DNA from: an uncultured Chitinophagaceae bacterium
GTDB taxonomy: Bacteria > Bacteroidota > Bacteroidia > Chitinophagales > Chitinophagaceae
Assembly: GCA_937862815.1 (NCBI GenBank)
Contig: CALMED010000012.1
Location: 62,001-126,000 of the forward strand
DNA length: 64,000 bases
Direction: 5' to 3'
Position numbers and translations under genes: made by a program. Below, piece after piece: positions 17,706 through 27,027 of the stretch. The notes beneath the pieces are model-generated. The model did not search any database. It saw only the letters and a program-made list of their open reading frames with translations, and was not told where the DNA came from. Numbering within the stretch: position 1 is the first letter of the stretch; every line of letters starts with the position of its first letter.

Positions 17706-19541
17706 ATGGGATATTCATCACTGGAAGCCTGTTTACTGGACCTGGAACGCAACGGTCACCTGGTACGCATCCGCGAAGAAGTGGATCCGCACCTCGAGAT
17801 GGCGGCCATTCACCTGCGGGTTTATGCGGCCCGGGGACCGGCCCTGCTGTTTGAACGGGTGAAAGGCAGCCGCTACCGGGCTGCGTCCAACATCTTTGGC
17901 ACCCTCGACCGCAGCCGGTTCATCTTCCGCAACACCCTGCAACGGGTGCAGCAACTGATTGAACTGAAAGGCAACCCCATGCAGGCGCTGAAGAAACCCC
18001 TGCACAACCTGCAAAACGGCCTGGCGGCGGCCAAAGCCCTGCCCAAAAAACTGCGGGGGCATCAACTGGAAGAAATTTCTATTTCCGAACTACCCCTGAT
18101 TCAACACTGGCCCATGGACGGCGGGGCGTTTGTGACCCTGCCCCAGGTGTACACGGAAGATGTGGAGCAGCCCGGTATCATGAAAGCCAATCTCGGCATG
18201 TACCGCATCCAGCTGTCGGGCAACGACTACCGGCTCAACGAAGAAATCGGATTGCATTACCAGTTGCACCGCGGCATCGGCGTACACCAGACCAAAGCTA
18301 ACGCCAAGGGAATACCGTTGCAGGTGAGCTGCTTTGTAGGGGGGCCTCCCTCGCACACGCTCAGCGCCGTGATGCCTTTGCCGGAAGGCATGAGCGAGAT
18401 GACCTTTGCCGGGGTGCTGGGCGGACGACGGTTACGCTATACCTACGATGCCGGTGGCAATGCCATCAGCACCGATGCCGACTTTGTGATCACCGGTGAA
18501 GTGTATCCCGGCGAAAACAAACCGGAAGGCCCCTTTGGCGATCACCTGGGGTACTACAGTCTCACCCACCCCTTCCCGCTCATGCGGGTGAAGAAAGTGT
18601 ATGCCAAACGCAACGGCATCTGGGCCTTCACCGTAGTGGGTCGTCCGCCGCAGGAAGACACCAGTTTTGGTGAGCTCATCCATGAACTCACCGGCAATGC
18701 CATCCCCCAGGAAATTCCCGGGCTGAAAGAAGTACACGCCGTGGACGCTGCCGGCGTACATCCCCTGTTACTGGCCGTGGGCAGCGAACGGTATACCCCC
18801 TACCTGCCCACCCAACAGCCGGCGGAACTGCTCACCATCGCCAACCACGTGCTGGGTACCGGGCAACTCAGCCTGGCCAAATTCCTCTTTATTACGGCCG
18901 ATCCCGACCGTCCTCTGCGCACACACCCCATCCAGCCCTTTTTTGAATACATGTGGGAGCGGATCGATTTCTCCCGCGACCTGCACTTTCACACCCAAAC
19001 CACCATGGACACCCTCGACTACTCGGGCACGGGCCTCAACAGCGGCAGCAAACTGGTACTGGCCGCTTTCGGCGCTCCCATCCGCCAGCTGTGCCGGGAG
19101 GTGCCGCAGGTATTAAAAGAAATGAATGATTGGGCAAACCCGCAGCTCTGCATGCCGGGCGTCATTGCCCTGCAAACAAAAAAATTCACCACATATGAAG
19201 AAGCGCAGGAGGCGATGGGCCGGCTCAACGGCTTGTTGCAGGAGCGCCTGCCGGAGTTGAGCGGTGTGGCACAGCTGGTGGTTTGTGACGACAGCGGCTT
19301 CGCCGCGGCCAACCTGCGCAACTATCTCTGGCTTACTTATACCCGCTGCAACCCTTCGCATGATGTGTACGGCATTGCACCCTTTACCACGTTTAAACAT
19401 TGGGGTTGCCGGGGTCCGGTGGTGTTTGACGCCCGTCTTAAACCGCACCATGCTCCCCCATTGGAATCCGATCCGTCTGTTGAACGCCGGGTAGACCGGC
19501 TGTTTGATAAAGGGGGCAGTCTCTTTGGTGTGATCAAATAA
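17706..19541 (+). CDS. UbiD-family decarboxylase (probably menaquinone pathway)
   Basis: A 611-residue UbiD-type decarboxylase, which uses prenylated FMN to remove a carboxyl group from an aromatic acid. The frame is open from 17679, but ATG 17706 (MGYSSLEACLLDLERNG) matches the conserved start; a near -7 box (TACCTTGC) lies just upstream. Landmarks include HLVRIREEVDPHLEMAAI near the N-terminus, RYAA.NIFGTLDRS, the central EVYPGENKPEGPFGDHLGYY containing the conserved acidic residue, and RPPQEDTSFGE. Length exceeds E. coli UbiD (about 497), as in Bacteroidota menaquinone-type members. No other quinone gene is adjacent, so the substrate is inferred. Confidence 0.88.
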   Translation: MGYSSLEACLLDLERNGHLVRIREEVDPHLEMAAIHLRVYAARGPALLFERVKGSRYRAASNIFGTLDRSRFIFRNTLQRVQQLIELKGNPMQALKKPLHNLQNGLAAAKALPKKLRGHQLEEISISELPLIQHWPMDGGAFVTLPQVYTEDVEQPGIMKANLGMYRIQLSGNDYRLNEEIGLHYQLHRGIGVHQTKANAKGIPLQVSCFVGGPPSHTLSAVMPLPEGMSEMTFAGVLGGRRLRYTYDAGGNAISTDADFVITGEVYPGENKPEGPFGDHLGYYSLTHPFPLMRVKKVYAKRNGIWAFTVVGRPPQEDTSFGELIHELTGNAIPQEIPGLKEVHAVDAAGVHPLLLAVGSERYTPYLPTQQPAELLTIANHVLGTGQLSLAKFLFITADPDRPLRTHPIQPFFEYMWERIDFSRDLHFHTQTTMDTLDYSGTGLNSGSKLVLAAFGAPIRQLCREVPQVLKEMNDWANPQLCMPGVIALQTKKFTTYEEAQEAMGRLNGLLQERLPELSGVAQLVVCDDSGFAAANLRNYLWLTYTRCNPSHDVYGIAPFTTFKHWGCRGPVVFDARLKPHHAPPLESDPSVERRVDRLFDKGGSLFGVIK

Positions 19542-19565
19542 AAAACCCGCCAGTAAACCGGCGGG
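19540..19565 (-). terminator. terminator between ubiD-like gene and tRNA-His (minus-strand orientation)
   Basis: CCCGCC (19546-19551) pairs with GGCGGG (19560-19565). On the minus strand it is followed by six or more T residues, so it would stop tRNA-His transcription; it may also serve the convergent ubiD-like gene. Confidence 0.7.
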
Positions 19566-19576
19566 CGTTGAACCCG

Positions 19577-19651
19577 GGAGGCTGATGGGTCTCGAACCCA
19601 CGGCCTTCAGTGCCACAAACTGACGCTCTAACCTGCTGAGCTACAGCCTCC
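19577..19651 (-). tRNA. tRNA-His (anticodon GTG)
   Basis: The minus strand folds into a complete tRNA. Acceptor GAGGCTG pairs with CAGCCTC; the D arm is GCTC..GAGC; the anticodon arm is TCAGT-TTGTGGC-ACTGA with anticodon GTG; the T arm is GTGGG-TTCGAGA-CCCAT. The extra 5' G (position -1) opposite C73, needed for recognition by histidyl-tRNA synthetase, is encoded, which confirms the identity. CCA is not encoded. A terminator follows. Confidence 0.97.
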
Positions 19652-19742
19652 GTAAGGGACGCAAAAATAATACAAAACCCGATGCAGAACAAATCCGGCC
19701 CCGGCATATAAAAAAATTGAGCGAACTTTGCGTCCCTGCAAC

Positions 19743-20348
19743 ATGAATTACTGGTTATTGCTCATCCCCGTTATTTCTGCCTTTATCGGCTGGTTCACCA
19801 ATTGGGTGGCCATTAAAATGCTTTTTCATCCTAAAGAGCCCCGCTTCGTGCTGGGCTACCGTATCCAGGGCATTTTTCCCAAGCGACAGGAACAGTTTGC
19901 CGTTAAACTGGGTAAACTGGTGAGCGATGAGCTGCTTTCGTTTACCGATATTGAAGCACGGATCACCGACCCGAAAAACCTGGAAAAAATCCTGCCCCAC
20001 CTGGAGGGGCACATTGATCATTTTCTGCGGGTGAAGCTGAGCGACAGCATGCCGGTCATCAGCATGTTCATTGGCGACAAAACCATTGAAAAGATCAAAA
20101 GCGTCTTCATCGAAGAACTGCAGAACCTGTTCCCCACCCTCATCAAAAAATATGTAGGACAGCTGCAGGCCGAACTCGACCTGGAGCAGATCGTAACCGA
20201 CAAAGTGCGCAATTTTTCCAGCGATAAACTGGAAGCCATTCTCTACCAGGTAATGGCCCGCGAATTCCGCTTTGTGGAACTGCTGGGTGGCATCCTCGGT
20301 TTTCTCATCGGTCTGTTACAGGTGGGTCTTACCCTTCTTACGCGATAA
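19743..20348 (+). CDS. DUF445-family membrane protein
   Basis: A 201-residue protein with a hydrophobic N-terminal helix (MNYWLLLIPVISAFIGWFTN) containing the family signature GWFTNWVAIKMLF, then GIFPKRQEQFAVKLG. The middle is soluble and helical; the C-terminus has a second membrane helix (LLGGILGFLIGLLQVGLTLL). This is the short DUF445/YheB-like form, function unknown. The frame can be extended five codons upstream, but the conserved start is MNYW. An imperfect box (GAACTTTG) is 10-20 bases before it. Confidence 0.85.
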   Translation: MNYWLLLIPVISAFIGWFTNWVAIKMLFHPKEPRFVLGYRIQGIFPKRQEQFAVKLGKLVSDELLSFTDIEARITDPKNLEKILPHLEGHIDHFLRVKLSDSMPVISMFIGDKTIEKIKSVFIEELQNLFPTLIKKYVGQLQAELDLEQIVTDKVRNFSSDKLEAILYQVMAREFRFVELLGGILGFLIGLLQVGLTLLTR

Positions 20349-20484
20349 ACCCCGCTTGTCCCTAAACGGCCCCCTTGTTTTCAACTTTTTGCACATCCCG
20401 GCGTTTAAAAGACCGTTCATACCATTTATGACGGTTGCATGACATTATTTGAACAACTTTGCAGCCGATTTATACGCACCAAAC

Positions 20485-23115
20485 ATGAAACTCATTAACG
20501 CCCTGATTTTCAGCCTTTTCCTACTAAACACCTCGGCGCAGATACCGGGCGGAATGCCCGGCCGCGGCGGCCAGCAAATGAACATGGGCCGCTTTTATGG
20601 TAAAATTGTGGACGGCAGCACTGGCAAGCCTATCGATGCAGCCTCGGTACAACTGTACCAGAACAAATTTGACAGTGTTTCCCGCTCCCGCAAAGATGTG
20701 CTGGTGGATGGGCAACTGACCAAAGCGAATGGCGATTTCGACCTCAGCGGACTCAATGTAGCCGTGAGCTACAAATTAAAAATCACCGCCATTGGATACA
20801 AGACCATCGAACAGAAAGTGGGCTTTGACCTCAAGTTCAACGGCGGTGATATGAGCCAGATGCTCAACAAGGTGGATAAAGACCTGGGCAATATCAAACT
20901 TGAAAGTGAAGTCAAGCAACTGGGCGAGGTGGTTGTAACCGGTGAAAAGCCTGTTCTGCAGCTGGGCATTGACCGCAAGATCTTCAACGTGGACAAAAAC
21001 ATCGTTTCGGAAGGCGGCAACGCCGTGGATGTAATGCGTAATGTGCCTACGGTAACGGTGGATGTGGACGGGAATGTAACCCTGCGCAACAACGCACCTG
21101 AAATATTCGTGGACGGACGGCCCACTGTACTGACACTCGAGCAGATTCCAGCCGATGCCATACAAAGTATAGAACTGATCACCAACCCCTCTGCTAAATT
21201 CGACGCCAGCGGCGGACAGTCGGCCATCATCAACATCGTGCTCAAGAAAAACCGACGCGTAGGTTACAGCGGAAACGCCCGTACCGGGATTGACATGCGG
21301 GGACGCTTCAATGTAGGGGGAGACATCAATGTGCGGCAGGGCAAGTTGAACTTCTTTGCCAATGCGGCCCTCAACCAGCGGAAGTCGCTCAGCTGGGGAG
21401 AGACCTTCCGCAACAACCTGATCCCATCCAACAGCCTTTCCACCCTGGAGCTGATCAATGATAATGTGAACTTAGGTGGATTTGCTTTTGGCCGTGCGGG
21501 CATGGATTATTTTATCAACAACCGGAACACCCTCTCCGTTTCCGGTAACCTTTCCGGAGGCAATTTCAACAACACGGACGTGAATGACATCCGGTTCAAC
21601 CTGCTTAACACCTCCTTCCTCGACTCCACGGAATTACGCACCTCGTACAGCATCAACAAGTTCCGGAATGCAGGCGGACAAATCAGTTACAAGAAACTGT
21701 TCACCAAGGCCGGACGTGAACTCACGGCCGACATCAACTACAACCGCAGCCGGAGCGAAAACGACCAGGACATCCGCATCGAAACACGGAAATTCAATTC
21801 AGGCGGCGGATCATCTGGCCGGAACCTCGTACAGGGCGTGGACGCCGGGGGCGGCAGCCGGCTCTTTGTAGGACAGATAGATTATGTGAATCCCATCACC
21901 GATGATATCAAATGGGAGGGCGGTCTCCGTACGCAGATCCGGTACTTTGAGAGTTTCCAGCTGAACTCGCTCAACAACATTCCCCTGCCCAACATCAGCA
22001 ATGAGTTCTCCTTTACCGACTACGTGCACGCCGGCTACGTATCGTACTCGCAGCGCCTGAAAAAGCAGAACTTCAACTACCAGGTAGGTCTACGGGCAGA
22101 AAGCTCTATGTACGAAGGACGCCAGGTGGGCAAAGAAACACCGTTCCGCAACCAATTCCCCCTGGCACTTTTCCCCAGCGCCTTCCTCTCGAAAACGCTG
22201 AAGAATAAGCAGGATCTGCAATTGAATTACACCCGCCGCGTACGCAGGCCCTCCTTCTTCCAGTTGTTGCCCAATACCGACTTTACGGATGTGCTGAACT
22301 ACCAGACCGGCAACCCCGACCTGATACCCGAGTTCACCAACTCGATCGAATTGAGTTACCAAAAAACCTACGGCAAAAAGAACAATGTATTTCTGGCCAC
22401 TCTTTTTGGCAAACAAACCAACAACCTCATTGCCCGCTACCAGGAACCGCGGAAAATCGGCAACTCCGACTCTACCGGTTTTGTAACCACCTGGGTGAAT
22501 GCCACCACGGCCTATGCCACCGGGCTCGAACTGGTGTTCCGCAACACACTTAACAAGTGGTGGGAAATCAATTACAACGGAAATTTCTATTACTCCAAAA
22601 TCAACGGTACCCGCGAATTGCCTGCATTGGAGAATGAAGCCTCCAGCTTTATCCTGAAAGTCAACAATACCTTCCGCTTTGGCAAAGGGTGGACCGCCCA
22701 GCTGAGTGGCGAGTACCGTTCCCGCTCTATTCTGCCGGTTTCAACCGGTGGGGGTGGCGGACGTGGTGGTGGCTTCATGGGCGGCGGTGGCGGCTGGATG
22801 GGCGGTGGCCAGATCTCCACCACCCAGGGATACATTGACGCCAACTGGTTCGCCGACCTGGGCATCCGCAAAGAATTCAAGATCAAGAACAATACGGCCG
22901 TTATTTCCGCTAACTGGAGCGACATCTTCTATACCCGCCAGAACATTGTGTATTCGGTGGGACAGGGTTTTGATCAGAACAGCTGGCGCCGCCGTGATCC
23001 GCAGTTTGTACGTGTGAATTTCAACTACCGCTTTGGCAAGTTCGACGCCTCCCTATTCAAGCGCAAAAACAACCGCATGGAAATGGGCGACGACATGCAG
23101 ATGCAGCGTCCCTGA
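20485..23115 (+). CDS. outer membrane beta-barrel protein, TonB-receptor-like
   Basis: An 876-residue outer membrane protein, start chosen at MKLINALIFSLFLLNTSAQ because this gives a proper signal peptide. Residues about 35-140 form a carboxypeptidase-regulatory-like (Ig) domain (GKIVDGSTGKPIDAASVQLY). A plug-like domain follows (about 150-260, EVVVTGEKPVLQLGIDRKIF, then IVSEGGNAVDVMRNVPTV). The rest is a beta-barrel of the OMP_b-brl_3 type ending in KNNRMEMGDDMQMQRP. A glycine-rich loop (STGGGGGRGGGFMGGGGG) is near residue 755. Members transport unknown ligands; no SusD partner is present. Confidence 0.88.
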   Translation: MKLINALIFSLFLLNTSAQIPGGMPGRGGQQMNMGRFYGKIVDGSTGKPIDAASVQLYQNKFDSVSRSRKDVLVDGQLTKANGDFDLSGLNVAVSYKLKITAIGYKTIEQKVGFDLKFNGGDMSQMLNKVDKDLGNIKLESEVKQLGEVVVTGEKPVLQLGIDRKIFNVDKNIVSEGGNAVDVMRNVPTVTVDVDGNVTLRNNAPEIFVDGRPTVLTLEQIPADAIQSIELITNPSAKFDASGGQSAIINIVLKKNRRVGYSGNARTGIDMRGRFNVGGDINVRQGKLNFFANAALNQRKSLSWGETFRNNLIPSNSLSTLELINDNVNLGGFAFGRAGMDYFINNRNTLSVSGNLSGGNFNNTDVNDIRFNLLNTSFLDSTELRTSYSINKFRNAGGQISYKKLFTKAGRELTADINYNRSRSENDQDIRIETRKFNSGGGSSGRNLVQGVDAGGGSRLFVGQIDYVNPITDDIKWEGGLRTQIRYFESFQLNSLNNIPLPNISNEFSFTDYVHAGYVSYSQRLKKQNFNYQVGLRAESSMYEGRQVGKETPFRNQFPLALFPSAFLSKTLKNKQDLQLNYTRRVRRPSFFQLLPNTDFTDVLNYQTGNPDLIPEFTNSIELSYQKTYGKKNNVFLATLFGKQTNNLIARYQEPRKIGNSDSTGFVTTWVNATTAYATGLELVFRNTLNKWWEINYNGNFYYSKINGTRELPALENEASSFILKVNNTFRFGKGWTAQLSGEYRSRSILPVSTGGGGGRGGGFMGGGGGWMGGGQISTTQGYIDANWFADLGIRKEFKIKNNTAVISANWSDIFYTRQNIVYSVGQGFDQNSWRRRDPQFVRVNFNYRFGKFDASLFKRKNNRMEMGDDMQMQRP

Positions 23116-23160
23116 TAGCTCATGACAAGGATCCTGTGATTCAACACGCAGGTGCAACGC

Positions 23161-23193
23161 AAAAAGCGTGATCCGGATGGGTCACGCTTTTTT
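23161..23193 (+). terminator. bidirectional intrinsic terminator
   Basis: An 11-base stem AAAAAGCGTGA/TCACGCTTTTT with a 10-base loop and T/A runs on both sides. It lies between the convergent outer-membrane-protein gene and the isoaspartyl methyltransferase gene and can serve both. Confidence 0.85.
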
Positions 23194-23216
23194 ATGGATC
23201 AACAGCGCTGTAACAT

Positions 23217-23885
23217 TTAACTGCCTGCCTCCTTGCCGCCCAGCATGGGCACAAAAGAGAACTGCTCAAACACTTCTTCCGTGAAACTGCCATCTGCCTG
23301 ACGGGTGAGCCGTTTCATGCGCTGACAATCGTCTTCATCCACCGGGATCACCATTTTACCCCCGGTCTTCAGCTGGGCGATGAGTTTGGGAGGAACAAAG
23401 GGAGCGGCAGCGGTAATGATGACCTTGTCGAAAGGCGCAAAGGTGGGCAGTCCTTCAAAACCATCCCCATAAAACAATTTCAGCTGCGGGTACTTGCTTT
23501 TCAGGAACAGGAAACTGTTCTTATTGTAATCGTAGAGTTTTTTCTGCCGCTCGATGGTGAATACCTGGGCCCCCATTTCGGCCAGCACGCAGGCCTGGTA
23601 GGCGCTGCCGGTACCGATTTCAAGCACCCGTTCAAACGGTTTCACCTCCAGCAACTGGGTTTGATAGGCCACGGTGTAGGGCTGGGAAATGGTCTGTCCC
23701 TCCCCGATGGGAAAAGCCCGGTCTTCGTAGGCGATATCCACAAAAGCCGTGTCCAGGAAGAAATGGCGGGGAATGTTGCCGATGGCTTCCAGCACCCGCT
23801 CATCGCTGATGCCTTTTTTCTGCAATTCCTCCACCAGTTGCCTGCGCAAGCCTTTATGCCGGTACGTATCTTCCGTTCCTCTCAT
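23217..23885 (-). CDS. pcm: protein-L-isoaspartate O-methyltransferase
   Basis: A 222-residue SAM-dependent methyltransferase that repairs isoaspartyl residues in aged proteins. The start MRGTEDTYRHKGLRRQLVEEL is preferred over an upstream ATG that would add an odd hydrophobic stretch and run into the terminator at 23897-23929. Landmarks: EAIGNIPRHFF, the substrate-binding GEGQTISQPYTVA, SAM motif VLEIGTGSAYQACVLA (usually GSGYQ; here GSAYQ) and ITAAAPFVP. The phospho-sugar mutase gene lies upstream on the same strand, separated by a terminator. Confidence 0.95.
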   Translation of the reverse strand: MRGTEDTYRHKGLRRQLVEELQKKGISDERVLEAIGNIPRHFFLDTAFVDIAYEDRAFPIGEGQTISQPYTVAYQTQLLEVKPFERVLEIGTGSAYQACVLAEMGAQVFTIERQKKLYDYNKNSFLFLKSKYPQLKLFYGDGFEGLPTFAPFDKVIITAAAPFVPPKLIAQLKTGGKMVIPVDEDDCQRMKRLTRQADGSFTEEVFEQFSFVPMLGGKEAGS

Positions 23886-23896
23886 ACGGTGCAAAA

Positions 23897-23929
23897 TAAA
23901 AAAGCCGCTGCAATAAACATGCAACGGCT
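23897..23929 (-). terminator. intrinsic terminator after the phospho-sugar mutase gene
   Basis: AGCCGCTGCA (23903-23912) pairs with TGCAACGGCT (23920-23929), one mismatch, loop of 7 bases. On the minus strand it is followed by TTTTTT. It lies 21 bases beyond the mutase stop at 23950. Confidence 0.8.
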
Positions 23930-23949
23930 GAAAGAATACAGGATAAATC

Positions 23950-25677
23950 TTATTTCAGTCCCATATCGGCAATAATGCCATTGATGCGGGCCCGCAGATT
24001 TCCCTCCACCGCGTCAAACTGACTGGCATCCGGCAAAGGTGCATGCACGCTGAAATAGAACTTTATTTTCGGTTCGGTTCCGCTGGGTCGCGCCGATATC
24101 TTACTGCCATCAGCCAGCACAAACTGGAGCACGTTGGATTTGGGCAGACGTATATCCCAGCTCTCACCGGTTTCCAGGTTGCGACCCTGCTGCAACTGGT
24201 AATCGAGCAGCTGCACCACCGGAGAGCCGTTGATGGCCGCCGGGGTCTGGCTGCGGTACCCCTCCATCATGGCGGCAATTTCTGCCTGGCCGTTCATGCC
24301 CTTTTTGGTGATGGAGATGAGGTGCTCCAGGTAAAACCCATATTGAACGTACAGCTCTCTGAGCTTATCGTAGAGGCTGCGGCCCTTGTTCTTTTCATAA
24401 GCCGCCATTTCGCAGATGAGGGCCACGGCGCTGATGGCGTCTTTGTCGCGGATCTGCTGCCCGATCATCAGTCCGTAACTCTCCTCACCGCCGATGATGT
24501 AATTCTCGGTGGCTTCTTTTTCCTTGATCAGCTCGGCGATCCATTTAAAGCCGGTAAGTACGTTGTAGCAATTGATACCGTTGCCGCGGGCGATGGTATC
24601 AATCATTTCGGTGGTAACGATGGTTTTCACCACCATGTCGTTGGGTTGATTGATACCCTTGGCCTTTCGGGCTTCTATCATATAGTTGAAGGCCAGCACC
24701 GCCGTTTGGTTACCGTTGAGCAGCACCCATTTGCCGTGGTGATCTTTCACGCCGATGCCCACCCGGTCGCTGTCGGGATCTGTCCCCAGCAGGATGTCGG
24801 CATCCAGCGCTTCTGCCTTCTTCAGCCCCATGCTCATCGCCTCCGCCTCTTCGGGGTTGGGATAGACCACGGTGGGGAAATTGCCATTGGGTTCTGACTG
24901 CTCCTCCACAAGGGTCACGTTGGTGAAACCATAGCGCTTCAGTATCTCCGGCACCATCACAATGCCTGTGCCGTGAATGGGGGTGTACACAATTTTCAGA
25001 TCGTGTTGGACCTGGCACACTTCGGGGTACACGCTCAGGTTCTTCACCATGATGAGGTAGGCTTCGTCTAGTTCCTTGCCCACCAGGGTGATGTTGTGGT
25101 CACCGCCACTCCACTTCACCTCCTCCACGGAATGGATCTGTTCCACCTCGGCAATCACATTTTTATCGTGCGGCGGCACCAGTTGCCCGCCATCGTTCCA
25201 GTAGGCTTTGTAGCCGTTGTACTCCTTGGGGTTGTGAGAGGCCGTGCATACCACGCCGCCCTGGCAACCCAGGTGACGGATGGCAAAGCTGATTTCTGGG
25301 GTGGGACGCAGCGCTTCAAACAAATACACACGGATGCCGTTTGCACCCATCACCTGTGCCACGATTTCGGCAAACAGGCGGCTGTTGTTACGTGAATCAT
25401 GTCCCACCACCACTTTTACCTGGCCAGTACCAAAACTTTTATTGAGGTAGTTGGCATACCCCTGTGTGGCCATCCCAACGGTATATTTATTCATGCGGTT
25501 GGTGCCGATGCCCATGATACCCCGCAGACCGCCGGTGCCAAATTCGAGGTTGCGGTAAAACGCATCGGCCAGTTCATCGGGATTGTTTTGTTGCAGCTGG
25601 CGGATTTCTTCCTTCACCTGCGGATCAAAAGGCCCGTTCAGCCATTTGTCAACGTGTGCCTGGATGGTTGCTTGCAT
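23950..25677 (-). CDS. phospho-sugar mutase (phosphoglucomutase/phosphomannomutase)
   Basis: A 575-residue alpha-D-phosphohexomutase, of the length of the PgcA-type enzymes. The four domain signatures are in order: phosphoserine loop TASHNPKEYNGYKAY (about residue 142), metal-binding loop GTDPDSDRVG (about 300), sugar-binding loop GGEESYGLM (about 396), and phosphate-binding loop RPSGTEPKIKFY near the C-terminus. It interconverts glucose-1- and -6-phosphate or related sugars in the cytoplasm; exact specificity cannot be set from sequence. The start MQATIQAHVDKWLNGPFD is typical for the family. Confidence 0.95.
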   Translation of the reverse strand: MQATIQAHVDKWLNGPFDPQVKEEIRQLQQNNPDELADAFYRNLEFGTGGLRGIMGIGTNRMNKYTVGMATQGYANYLNKSFGTGQVKVVVGHDSRNNSRLFAEIVAQVMGANGIRVYLFEALRPTPEISFAIRHLGCQGGVVCTASHNPKEYNGYKAYWNDGGQLVPPHDKNVIAEVEQIHSVEEVKWSGGDHNITLVGKELDEAYLIMVKNLSVYPEVCQVQHDLKIVYTPIHGTGIVMVPEILKRYGFTNVTLVEEQSEPNGNFPTVVYPNPEEAEAMSMGLKKAEALDADILLGTDPDSDRVGIGVKDHHGKWVLLNGNQTAVLAFNYMIEARKAKGINQPNDMVVKTIVTTEMIDTIARGNGINCYNVLTGFKWIAELIKEKEATENYIIGGEESYGLMIGQQIRDKDAISAVALICEMAAYEKNKGRSLYDKLRELYVQYGFYLEHLISITKKGMNGQAEIAAMMEGYRSQTPAAINGSPVVQLLDYQLQQGRNLETGESWDIRLPKSNVLQFVLADGSKISARPSGTEPKIKFYFSVHAPLPDASQFDAVEGNLRARINGIIADMGLK

Positions 25678-25697
25678 AGTGTATTTTTTTAGTGCAT

Positions 25698-25705
25698 CAA
25701 ATGTA
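25698..25705 (-). promoter_or_regulatory. -7 box of the phospho-sugar mutase gene
   Basis: On the minus strand it reads TACATTTG, a perfect TAnnTTTG match, 20 bases ahead of the ATG at 25677. No clear -33 element. Confidence 0.5.
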
Positions 25706-25776
25706 GGACTCTATTTGTTTGGATGCGCAGCCCTAAAGGGATGGCGATTTACCGGTGCTGGCGTATTTTGCAGCCC

Positions 25777-26706
25777 ATGGCTCATCGTTCCGTCGTACGA
25801 AGAACCCTTTGGTTAACTCTGGCCGGCTGCCTGTTGCTGCAACAGCTGCCTGCACAGCCGGGCTTCCTGCCTCCGTCCGACACCTACCGGCCCGACCGGC
25901 TCCGCAAGGTGGTTCTGGCCGAAACGGCGCTGTTTACTGTCACCTCGGTTGGACTGTATTTCCTCTGGTACAAGAAATTCCCCAAGAGCCGTTTTCATCT
26001 GCTCAACGACAACCGGGAGTGGTTCCAGGTGGATAAGATCGGGCATGCCACCACGGCATATACGCTGGCCACCATGCAACACGACCTGTTACGGTGGAGC
26101 GGCGTGCGCCCCGGCCCGGCCATCCTTACCAGTGCGCTCAGCTCGGTGGCATACATGAGCATCATAGAAGTTATGGATGGGTTCAGCCGCGACTGGGGCT
26201 TCTCCACCGGCGACATGCTGGCCAACCTGGGCGGAGCTGCCCTCTTCGCCGCCCAGCAATACGGCTGGGGGGAGCAGCGAATCGGCCTGAAAGTGTCGGC
26301 CCGCTTCAGCCCCTATGCCGCCTACAACCCCGCGCTGTTGGGCAAGCACTGGTCGTCGCGGCTCATGAAAGATTACAACGGGCAAACCTACTGGCTCTCC
26401 TTTAACCTGCGCTCTTTTCTGCCGGCCGACAGCCGCTTCCCCGCCTGGGCCAACCTGGCCCTGGGTTACGGGGCCGATGGCATGACCGGCGCGTCTGCCA
26501 ATCCCACGCAGCTGAAAGGCCGGGAATTGCCTTCGTTTACCCGCAGCCGTCAGTTTTACCTGGCTGCCGATGCCGATCTTTACCGCATAGCAATGCCCCG
26601 GGCAGTGGAAACACCCCTCTACCTCCTGCAGTTTGTGAAAATACCCGCCCCGGGGATAGAAATTAATTCAAAAAGAAAAGTTACCTTTCGCCCCCTGCAA
26701 TTCTGA
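25777..26706 (+). CDS. DUF2279 outer-envelope protein
   Basis: A 309-residue exported protein. The start at 25777 (MAHRSVVRRTLWLTLAGCLLLQQLPAQ) gives a clean signal peptide; an upstream in-frame ATG would place 18 odd residues before it. The body matches DUF2279: VDKIGHATTAYTLATMQHDLLRW with a conserved histidine, DGFSRDWGFSTGDMLANLGGA, then NGQTYWLSFNLRSFLP and a beta-rich C-terminus. The family is common in Bacteroidota and annotated only as predicted periplasmic or outer membrane protein. Function unknown. The next gene begins 4 bases beyond its stop. Confidence 0.85.
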   Translation: MAHRSVVRRTLWLTLAGCLLLQQLPAQPGFLPPSDTYRPDRLRKVVLAETALFTVTSVGLYFLWYKKFPKSRFHLLNDNREWFQVDKIGHATTAYTLATMQHDLLRWSGVRPGPAILTSALSSVAYMSIIEVMDGFSRDWGFSTGDMLANLGGAALFAAQQYGWGEQRIGLKVSARFSPYAAYNPALLGKHWSSRLMKDYNGQTYWLSFNLRSFLPADSRFPAWANLALGYGADGMTGASANPTQLKGRELPSFTRSRQFYLAADADLYRIAMPRAVETPLYLLQFVKIPAPGIEINSKRKVTFRPLQF

Positions 26707-26709
26707 CAC

Positions 26710-27024
26710 ATGCTGGAAACCTTGCTATATGGATTGGTGGCCATCTTTCTGATGCTCTACGCACTGCGCACCCTGCTGATGGTGGGATACGAACACATCA
26801 AATACAAAGCAGGTGCGGAAAAAAACCGCCGTATGCTGCAGGATTATATCCGCAAATTCTTCAGCCTTAAACCATTGATCCAGCAACGGCTGGAACCCCG
26901 TGGCTACGACTTCAAACTCTATAAACGGTTTCAGCTGAAATACAATCTCTACTATGCCGGCTTGTGGGTATCGCTTTTCCTGATCCTTTTCCTCACCGCC
27001 CGCGTGTACCTGCAGGCATTCTGA
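26710..27024 (+). CDS. small membrane protein of unknown function
   Basis: A 104-residue protein with two hydrophobic helices, residues 3-25 and about 82-101, joined by a strongly basic soluble segment (KAGAEKNRRMLQDYIRKFF and LYKRFQLKY). No family recognised. It starts 4 bases after the DUF2279 stop and is presumably co-transcribed with it. Codon use and topology support a real gene. Confidence 0.65.
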   Translation: MLETLLYGLVAIFLMLYALRTLLMVGYEHIKYKAGAEKNRRMLQDYIRKFFSLKPLIQQRLEPRGYDFKLYKRFQLKYNLYYAGLWVSLFLILFLTARVYLQAF

Positions 27025-27027
27025 CCG

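Noticed and set aside
24043-24897. 284-codon plus-strand frame opposite the phospho-sugar mutase gene
   Set aside because: Shadow of a gene with all four mutase motifs.
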